Shown in pieces: positions 1 through 5,036 of a stretch of DNA of 12,799 bases (positions within the stretch are counted from its first letter, which is position 1; each line of letters opens with the position of its first letter). The stretch is taken from NCBI GenBank assembly GCA_015490695.1, contig WFXK01000350.1, forward strand, positions 1-12,799. The letters run 5' to 3'. This DNA is from Bacteroidota bacterium (lineage in GTDB: Bacteria > Bacteroidota > Bacteroidia > SpSt-205 > S141-50). The notes beneath the pieces are model-generated. The model did not search any database. It was not told the origin of the DNA and saw only the letters and a program-made list of their open reading frames with translations. A program made the position numbers and the translations under genes.

Positions 1-414
1 ATGCAACTACGTTGGAAAGCAAGTTGGGGTCATGATGCGGCGTATGTTCCTTGGGGAGTGGTTGCTACAGAAGATTCAGGCTGTATTGTGTACGGTTGGC
101 GCATGACCACAGACCCCAATGACCCCAATTTCGGCTTTGGAGACGCCTTTCTATGGCGTATAGACAAAAACGGCAAAGTGGTCAAAACCTTGGGTTCAGT
201 CCCTCCTGCGATGTTGGTTGTGTACCCTAATCCTGTAGAGGATTATTTTTATGTTCGTGCACATAAGGTTCCTTTAGAACGAATTGTTTGCTATGATGTT
301 CAAGGTTGTTTGATTAAGGAGTGGAGGCGTTCTGATTGGGAGAAGATAGACAAGGATTTATGGCGTGTAGGGGTTTCTGGACTTTCCTCAGGGGTTTATT
401 TGCTGCAGTTTTAG
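1..414 (+). CDS. C-terminal part of a secreted protein with T9SS type A sorting domain (5' end outside window)
   Basis: This is the last 137 residues of a protein whose start probably lies upstream; the Met at base 1 looks internal. Residues 10-60 hold one unit resembling the beta-propeller-like repeats common in Bacteroidota secreted proteins: a Gly-rich strand (ATEDSGCIVYGW), then DAFLWRIDKNGKV, matching the usual pattern of 'd-G-G-y-i-v-x-G ... d-a-f-l-x-k-i-D-x-n-G'. Residues 74-137 match the type A T9SS C-terminal sorting domain: YPNPVEDYFYV opens it, YDVQGCLIKEW is the central strand pair, and LSSGVYLLQF closes it. Such domains direct export through the outer membrane and are then cleaved or linked to surface lipopolysaccharide. 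The protein should therefore be extracellular or surface-bound. Its main catalytic or adhesive function is not visible here. The stop codon is TAG. Confidence 0.85.
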   Translation: MQLRWKASWGHDAAYVPWGVVATEDSGCIVYGWRMTTDPNDPNFGFGDAFLWRIDKNGKVVKTLGSVPPAMLVVYPNPVEDYFYVRAHKVPLERIVCYDVQGCLIKEWRRSDWEKIDKDLWRVGVSGLSSGVYLLQF

Positions 415-628
415 TCTATTGATGCATTATCGTTTGGTCGTTAGGCAGAAAAGCAAATTGTTTTTAATTTTTATAGGGGATATAGAGATAATGCTTGTTG
501 CTATTAGGCTTTTAGACTATATTTTATTAGTGAAAGTCATTTGTTTTTGAAGTGTTATTTGTAACCTTAGGGGGTAATTTTTCCATGGTGTTTGGGGTTG
601 GAGCTTGCAATTTTGCGGTGTGATTAAA

Positions 629-1519
629 ATGGAGTGCGTTATGGCAGGGAAACGTTTGGAAGTAGGGAAGAGCGTGTATTGGTTATTGAGGGCAGTAGAG
701 GAGTTAAAAGGTAGCAGGGCAGTCGTTTTAAGATCGGTTTTGGGACAGGTGAGAGAGTCGCGCAAGAACTATGAGTGCTTAGGGAAGCTGAAGACACAGT
801 CTTATCGGTTACTTTACTATTTAATGCATTATTTAGAACGCGAGGGGTGGATAGAGGTTGAGCATGATGGTAGGCTTTATTTGAGTGCAAAGGCGAAGGA
901 GTGGTTGAGTGCTTATCCACAGGGGTTTGAAGTAGAGGAAGAGGCATTGTATCACTTGACCTTTCCCTTTCCTTTGTACATGCGTCTTGTAGAACTTTGT
1001 AAGGAGTTAGAGGAGAGGATTGGGATTCCATTTAGGAGGCGTTTGGGGGAACATTTTTTAGAGCGTTTAGCCCAAGCGCAGCCAACGACATTGCGTCAGT
1101 TGTACGGTATGGAAGCGATTCCCAGAGGTGTGCCAGAGCGGTTTTGGTTAGAGGTCGTTAGGGTAATAAGGCAGTGGAAATTAGAGAGACAGGCGCGGCA
1201 ATTGCATCAGAAGGTGCGTTCGTCTGTAATAGAACAACTATGTGCACTAGTGCAACAGGGGGTTGAGTACAAGGTCATAGCTAAGGAGATGCGCCGTAGA
1301 ACGACGACCATATTGTATTGGATTGAGCTGCTGTACTTAGAAGGGCTTGTGGACTTAGGTACTTGGTTGGAACAGCAGGGAGGCAAAGAGCGCTTGATGC
1401 CTGTTATAAGGTACTTTCAATGGGCTGAACACAAGGCAATGCGCTTAGCGAAGCGGTTGTTTAGAAAGTGGAGAGAAGAGGAGCTCTTTTTGGCACGTTT
1501 GTGGTCCTATGTAGCCTGA
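629..1519 (+). CDS. Free-standing RecQ C-terminal-like protein (RQC-like, HRDC-like and HTH), no helicase domain
   Basis: A 296-residue basic protein. By eye it matches the C-terminal half of RecQ helicases, in the same domain order. Residues 12-95 resemble the RQC winged helix (LLRAVEELKG, then VLGQVRESRK, then YYLMHYLEREGWIEVE and a closing LYLSAKAKEWL). Residues 113-184 resemble HRDC (LVELCKELEERIGIPF, then LAQAQPTTLRQLYGMEAIP). Residues 197-247 resemble the HTH found at the end of many RecQ proteins (VQQGVEYKVIAKEMRRRTTT, then LEGLVDLGTWL). A basic helical tail follows. The DExH motor, Walker motifs and four-Cys zinc site of RecQ are absent, and only about 214 non-coding bases lie upstream, so no motor is attached. 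It probably binds nucleic acid; which structure is unknown. Possible starts are TTG 605, ATG 629 and ATG 641; I chose 629. The homology is remote and judged without alignment. Confidence 0.6.
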   Translation: MECVMAGKRLEVGKSVYWLLRAVEELKGSRAVVLRSVLGQVRESRKNYECLGKLKTQSYRLLYYLMHYLEREGWIEVEHDGRLYLSAKAKEWLSAYPQGFEVEEEALYHLTFPFPLYMRLVELCKELEERIGIPFRRRLGEHFLERLAQAQPTTLRQLYGMEAIPRGVPERFWLEVVRVIRQWKLERQARQLHQKVRSSVIEQLCALVQQGVEYKVIAKEMRRRTTTILYWIELLYLEGLVDLGTWLEQQGGKERLMPVIRYFQWAEHKAMRLAKRLFRKWREEELFLARLWSYVA

Positions 1520-1539
1520 GGGCATTACGCCCTCAGGCT
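1513..1539 (+). terminator. Perfect 11-bp hairpin over the stop codon, probable transcription terminator
   Basis: The arms are AGCCTGAGGGC (1513-1523) and GCCCTCAGGCT (1529-1539), with loop ATTAC. The TGA stop codon of the upstream gene (1517-1519) lies in the left arm. There is no immediate run of T; the next T-rich stretch is TTTTTAT at 1554-1560. It could be a terminator or an mRNA 3'-stabilising hairpin. It sits about 30 bases before the promoter of the tryptophan dioxygenase gene. Confidence 0.6.
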
Positions 1540-1568
1540 GATTAACATTGTGATTTTTATTACAAAAT

Positions 1569-1599
1569 TTTGCGATATTTTATAAACCTTTTACTTTTG
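1569..1599 (+). promoter_or_regulatory. Bacteroidota-type promoter for tryptophan dioxygenase
   Basis: TTTG at 1569-1572, exactly 19 bases, then TACTTTTG at 1592-1599 (consensus TANNTTTG). Only 5 bases separate the motif from the ATG at 1605, so the transcript should start at or within a few bases of the start codon. Confidence 0.85.
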
Positions 1600-1604
1600 C
1601 CTCT

Positions 1605-2720
1605 ATGGATAAGCGATTTGCGTCGGTTCATTATGCCCATTACTTGCAATTGGATAAGATTTTAAATGCTCAACATTTGCGCAGTGGGGAGGTAGGTGAG
1701 CCTGCTCACGATGAATTGCTGTTTATTATTGTTCATCAGGTTTATGAGTTGTGGTTTAAGCAGATTATTCATGATTTGGAGTCTATTATGGAGATTTTGC
1801 GCAGACCTATAGTGAGTGAGGAGGCACTTGGGAGGGTAGTCAGCCGATTACGGCGCATAGAAGTGATTTTAGATTTAATGATTTCACAGATTACTTTGTT
1901 AGAGACAATGACAGCTTTAGACTTTTTAGAATTTCGGAATTATCTTTTACCTGCTTCGGGGTTTCAGAGTTTTCAATTTCGTAAGATAGAAGTTTTATTG
2001 GGTTTGGACCCCTCTCAGCGGATCACTTATCAAGGAAAGGATTATAAGGAGTCGTTTACGGAGGAGCAGCAGCAGGAGTTAAGGCGATTAGAGCAATCGC
2101 CTTCTTTATGGGATTGTGTAGAGCGGTGGTTAGAGCGTACGCCTTTTTTGGAGTTTGCCGATTTTCGTTTTTTACAAGCGTATAAGGAAGCAGCGAAAAG
2201 GATGATTGAGGAGGAACGAGAAGCGATATTACAGGCTTCTGCTATAGACGAGGAGCAAAAGCAGATACGACTTCAGATGTTAGAGCAGATGGAGCAGTAT
2301 TTTTCATTAGTATTGAGTGAAGAAGGACATAGAAGGATGGTAGAGCAGGGGCGTTGGCGTCTTTCTTATAAAGCGACCTTAGCGGCGTTGTTTATTCATT
2401 TGTATCGTGATGAGCCGATGTTGCAGATGCCTTATCGTTTGTTAGCAAGTTTAGTAGAGATAGATGAACGTTTAACCTTATGGCGTTATCGTCATGCTCA
2501 GATGGTTCGGCGTATGATTGGGAAGAAGATAGGTACAGGTGGTTCCAGCGGTTATGATTATTTGATTCAGACTGTAGAGCGTCATACGATTTTTTTGGAT
2601 TTTGCTAATTTGACGACGTTAATGATTCCGCGTTCTGCTTTACCACCTTTGCCACCTGCTTTGAAAAAGGCTTTGAATTATCATTTTTATGCTATAAAGG
2701 ATGGAGGCGTATCCGCTTAG
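1605..2720 (+). CDS. kynA: Tryptophan 2,3-dioxygenase (heme enzyme, first step of the kynurenine pathway)
   Basis: Cytoplasmic heme dioxygenase that converts L-tryptophan and O2 to N-formyl-kynurenine. Family signatures are all present: YLQLDKILNAQ (13-23), HDELLFIIVHQVYELWFK (35-52) with the distal-pocket His44, ALDFLEFRNYL with substrate-carboxylate Arg111, SGFQSFQFR (118-126), and RHAQMVRRMIGKKIGTGG with the heme-ligand His297 and Thr311. His297 to Thr311 is 14 residues, as in characterised enzymes. At 371 residues it is longer than the Xanthomonas enzyme (about 298). The extra length is a helical insertion around 140-230, which gives an Arg-to-heme-His spacing (186) close to the human enzyme (184) rather than the Xanthomonas one (123). 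The start follows a near-perfect promoter. Its 3' end overlaps the next gene by 20 bases. No kynurenine formamidase, monooxygenase or kynureninase gene is in the window. Confidence 0.96.
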   Translation: MDKRFASVHYAHYLQLDKILNAQHLRSGEVGEPAHDELLFIIVHQVYELWFKQIIHDLESIMEILRRPIVSEEALGRVVSRLRRIEVILDLMISQITLLETMTALDFLEFRNYLLPASGFQSFQFRKIEVLLGLDPSQRITYQGKDYKESFTEEQQQELRRLEQSPSLWDCVERWLERTPFLEFADFRFLQAYKEAAKRMIEEEREAILQASAIDEEQKQIRLQMLEQMEQYFSLVLSEEGHRRMVEQGRWRLSYKATLAALFIHLYRDEPMLQMPYRLLASLVEIDERLTLWRYRHAQMVRRMIGKKIGTGGSSGYDYLIQTVERHTIFLDFANLTTLMIPRSALPPLPPALKKALNYHFYAIKDGGVSA

Positions 2721-3495
2721 GGGGTATAGGGCTTGGATAGGAGGAGGTAGTAAAGGTATTGGGTTTGCTTGTGCTTGTGCTTTAGCGGAAGTAGGGGCAA
2801 GCGTTACGATTGTTGCGAGGGATGAAGCGGCTTTGCAGCGGGCTTATGAGCAGCTACCAATACCTTTGAAGCAGCAGCACTATTATCTTGTTATGGATTA
2901 TGATGAGCCACATGCAGTAGAGGAGCGTTTGAAAGCGCATCTTGATGAATTGCAGCAAGGGTATCACATTCTTATTCACAACAGCGGGGGACCGCCTTCA
3001 GGTTTATTGGTAAACACTCCTGCCTCGCTTTTAGAACAGACCTTTATAAGGCATTTGAAGACCCCACATATTATTACTCAATTGCTTCTTCCTTTCATGC
3101 AGCAAGTAGGTTTTGGTAGGATAATCAATATTTTATCTACTTCTGTAAAGCAGCCGATTCCGCGATTGGGGTTATCTAATGCGATACGGGCTGCAGTGGC
3201 GAATTGGGCGAAAACGCTTTCTATGGAAGTAGCGATTTATGGGATTACGGTAAACAGCATTATGCCTGGGGCGACCAAAACAGAGCGGTTAGCGCAATTG
3301 TTTGAAGCGAAGGCGAGGCAAGAGGGCGTCTCTCCGCAATTGATTGCAATGCGATGGTTAAGACAGATCCCTGTGCGGCGTTTTGCTGAACCCGAAGAAA
3401 TCGCCGCCGCAGTACGCTTCCTATGCCTACCTGAAGCAAGCTACATAAATGGCGTCTTATTAGCCGTAGACGGCGGACGTACGGTTTGTCTTTAA
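2701..3495 (+). CDS. SDR-family protein (beta-ketoacyl-ACP-reductase-like) lacking the catalytic Tyr
   Basis: A 264-residue Rossmann-fold protein of the short-chain dehydrogenase/reductase family. The nucleotide-binding loop is GGGSKGIG (14-21), the NAG-like motif is HNSGGPPSG (93-101), the post-catalytic motif is ITVNSIMPGATKTER (182-196), and the C-terminal EPEEIAAAVRFLC plus INGVLLAVDGG is typical of the family. The active site is unusual. After Ser146 (LSTSVKQPIPRLGLSNAIRA), the position expected for the catalytic Tyr holds Ser159, and the Lys four residues later is Arg163. The same departure is typical of a known BKR-like SDR subgroup, so this looks inherited rather than recently decayed. 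Whether it catalyses a redox step is open. It starts inside the 3' end of the tryptophan dioxygenase gene, which implies one mRNA and coupled translation, but the sequence does not show a role in kynurenine metabolism. Confidence 0.9.
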   Translation: MEAYPLRGYRAWIGGGSKGIGFACACALAEVGASVTIVARDEAALQRAYEQLPIPLKQQHYYLVMDYDEPHAVEERLKAHLDELQQGYHILIHNSGGPPSGLLVNTPASLLEQTFIRHLKTPHIITQLLLPFMQQVGFGRIINILSTSVKQPIPRLGLSNAIRAAVANWAKTLSMEVAIYGITVNSIMPGATKTERLAQLFEAKARQEGVSPQLIAMRWLRQIPVRRFAEPEEIAAAVRFLCLPEASYINGVLLAVDGGRTVCL

Positions 3496-3515
3496 AAATT
3501 TTTCCTCTACCTTTG
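3485..3515 (+). promoter_or_regulatory. Bacteroidota-type promoter for the lipoprotein-barrel gene pair
   Basis: TTTG at 3485-3488 lies inside the last codons of the SDR gene. It is followed by exactly 19 bases and TACCTTTG at 3508-3515. The gap to the ATG at 3523 is 7 bases. It separates this gene pair transcriptionally from the upstream operon. Confidence 0.82.
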
Positions 3516-3522
3516 CTTTTCT

Positions 3523-4395
3523 ATGCGATACTTTTATTGTTTATTACTTATCGGCTTGCTCGCATGTAAAAGACCTACAACGACCTCAGACCCTTTACCA
3601 GAAAACACCCCTCCCAGTATTACCCGAATCCGACCCAGTACTATCGGCTACAGCGATACCGTGGGCGCCACAGTAATCTTAGAGTTCTTATTAGCCGACA
3701 ACGAAGCCCTGAAAGGATGGAAATTAAAAGAAATCCAACCTACAGATACTCTCCTTGCCATAGACACAACGCTTTATCCTAAAAAACAGGTTTATAAACA
3801 ATATCGTTATACTATTCCCAATTACGACACCCTGACCCGAATCCGTCTAAGAGCATGGGTGTATGACCATGAAAATCTTGTAGATAGTACTGATTATGAA
3901 ATTGTTGTAGACTTTCCACGGGACACTACTCAGCCTTTTGCTTTGTTGTCTTATTCCAATGACACGATTTACAACCGATTATCTACTACAGGGAAGTGGG
4001 CATTTAATTTGCTATTAAGGACTAATGTTACGGGCAATGATGCTGCACGAGATATTAAAGAAGTAACAACTCAAAGCGGAACTTTTGCTAAGCGTTTTAC
4101 CTCTCCTAATAATAACTATCAGCCTGTCTTTGTAGTATTTAACGATAGGCAGCTGAATTGGAATCAATTAACTTATAACGTTATTCATCAAAGTTTTTCT
4201 ATTGCGATTCCTCAGGATACTACGCCACCTTTGAAAGTAGGAGATATTGTTTTAATTCGTTTAGCGTATCGTGAGCCTTGTTGTCCTAATGACCCTCAAT
4301 ATGCTGCTATTTATATACGTCAGATTGTAGATGATGGCAACGCAAGTGATGAGGATTATATGGTTTTTGATTATAAGCGCAGTTATAAGCCATGA
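3523..4395 (+). CDS. Lipoprotein with Ig-like domain, function unknown
   Basis: A 290-residue protein with a short lipoprotein signal peptide (MRYFYCLLLIGLLAC): the lipobox LLAC gives a lipidated Cys15, followed by Lys16 and a Thr/Pro-rich linker to about residue 30. Residues 30-131 look like a beta-sandwich of the Ig/cadherin kind (PPSITRIRP, then VILEFLLADNEALKGW, then IRLRAWVYDHENLVDSTDYEI). Residues 138-287 form a second beta-rich region with no motif I recognise, containing a vicinal Cys pair (Cys253-Cys254). It is likely anchored in the outer membrane, on an unknown face. The gene overlaps the next by 47 bases, so the two products are probably made together. Its first half uses more C-ended codons than its neighbours. 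An exact family cannot be given. Confidence 0.8.
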   Translation: MRYFYCLLLIGLLACKRPTTTSDPLPENTPPSITRIRPSTIGYSDTVGATVILEFLLADNEALKGWKLKEIQPTDTLLAIDTTLYPKKQVYKQYRYTIPNYDTLTRIRLRAWVYDHENLVDSTDYEIVVDFPRDTTQPFALLSYSNDTIYNRLSTTGKWAFNLLLRTNVTGNDAARDIKEVTTQSGTFAKRFTSPNNNYQPVFVVFNDRQLNWNQLTYNVIHQSFSIAIPQDTTPPLKVGDIVLIRLAYREPCCPNDPQYAAIYIRQIVDDGNASDEDYMVFDYKRSYKP

Positions 4396-5035
4396 GGCAT
4401 GGGCGCAGCTGTGGCAGCGACCTCAATTGCGTTTTGGTTGGAGTATAGGCATTGGTGGTGTCTACTTCCCCCTGCGTTTAGCTTTGGACTTTCATAAAGG
4501 AACTTGGAATTTTACTTTGGCGCCTGATTTTTTCTATTTATCCTTAGGACTGCGTAAGCGCTTTACTTCTTTGCGTTATTGCGCAAATCCTTATAGCCGC
4601 TTCCCGAGGTTCTATATCGCATTGGCTTATCAACGCACCTGGAAACATTCACAACGCTATTTCAAAGAAACTACTTTGAAGCGTTTTCAACTTTTTTCTT
4701 TGCTAATAGGAATTCATCAAGATTTAGATTGGTTGCAAAGGACTTTTATAGAGGGAGGTATAGGTATAGCTTTAGCACATCTGCGATATTTAGAGCAAGA
4801 AGACAAAAGTCGCATTTATCCGATGATAGAACTGCGGTTTGGTTATGTGTTTTATAGGCGTTCAAAGCGTTTACAGCGTTTACCTATTAAAACACCTATT
4901 GTTGAGGAGGAACGGCAAAAGATGCTTTTAGAACAGCTACCTACGGCATCCCAAAGCAAGGAGTATAAACGACAAATGCGTCAAGAGCGAAAGCAACGTA
5001 GAAGACAGATGCGGCAGGAGCGCAAAGCACAATAA
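4349..5035 (+). CDS. Small beta-barrel-like outer membrane protein with duplicated basic tail
   Basis: Starting at ATG 4349 gives 228 residues with a clean signal peptide (MRIIWFLIISAVISHEAWA, then QLWQ). Two ATGs further upstream (4331, 4334) would place a polar segment before it, so 4349 is preferred. Residues 28-170 alternate amphipathic strands rich in aromatic and Gly residues (LRFGWSIGIGGVYF, FYLSLGLRKRF, FYIALAYQRTW, FIEGGIGIALAHL, ELRFGYVFYRR), as expected for a small 8-stranded outer membrane barrel. No named family is recognised. Residues 171-228 form a non-barrel tail that becomes strongly basic and ends in a duplicated 11-residue block. The gene begins inside the lipoprotein gene in another frame, and its stop codon is 1 bp from the stop of the convergent TonB receptor gene. 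Confidence 0.75.
   Translation: MRIIWFLIISAVISHEAWAQLWQRPQLRFGWSIGIGGVYFPLRLALDFHKGTWNFTLAPDFFYLSLGLRKRFTSLRYCANPYSRFPRFYIALAYQRTWKHSQRYFKETTLKRFQLFSLLIGIHQDLDWLQRTFIEGGIGIALAHLRYLEQEDKSRIYPMIELRFGYVFYRRSKRLQRLPIKTPIVEEERQKMLLEQLPTASQSKEYKRQMRQERKQRRRQMRQERKAQ
4967..5032 (+). repeat. Two tandem 11-codon units encoding a basic peptide repeat
   Basis: Residues 207-217 (KRQMRQERKQR) and 218-228 (RRQMRQERKAQ) of the barrel-like protein align without gaps. The two copies use different synonymous codons at most positions (for example CGACAA versus AGACAG, and CGTCAAGAGCGA versus CGGCAGGAGCGC). The duplication is therefore old or kept by selection on the peptide. Confidence 0.85.
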
Positions 5036-5036
5036 T

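Noticed and set aside
608..615. CAATTTTG as promoter of the RecQ-like gene
   Set aside because: One mismatch to TANNTTTG and no TTG at 19-22 bases upstream; too weak to list.
605..628. TTG start at 605 for the RecQ-like gene
   Set aside because: It adds eight residues without motif support, and ATG codons exist at 629 and 641. A possible -7 element CAATTTTG (608-615) would place the transcript start after 605.
639..1031. Minus-strand open frame opposite the RecQ-like gene
   Set aside because: Low-complexity Ser/Thr/Pro composition typical of an antisense shadow, with no promoter, against a plus-strand frame with recognisable domains.
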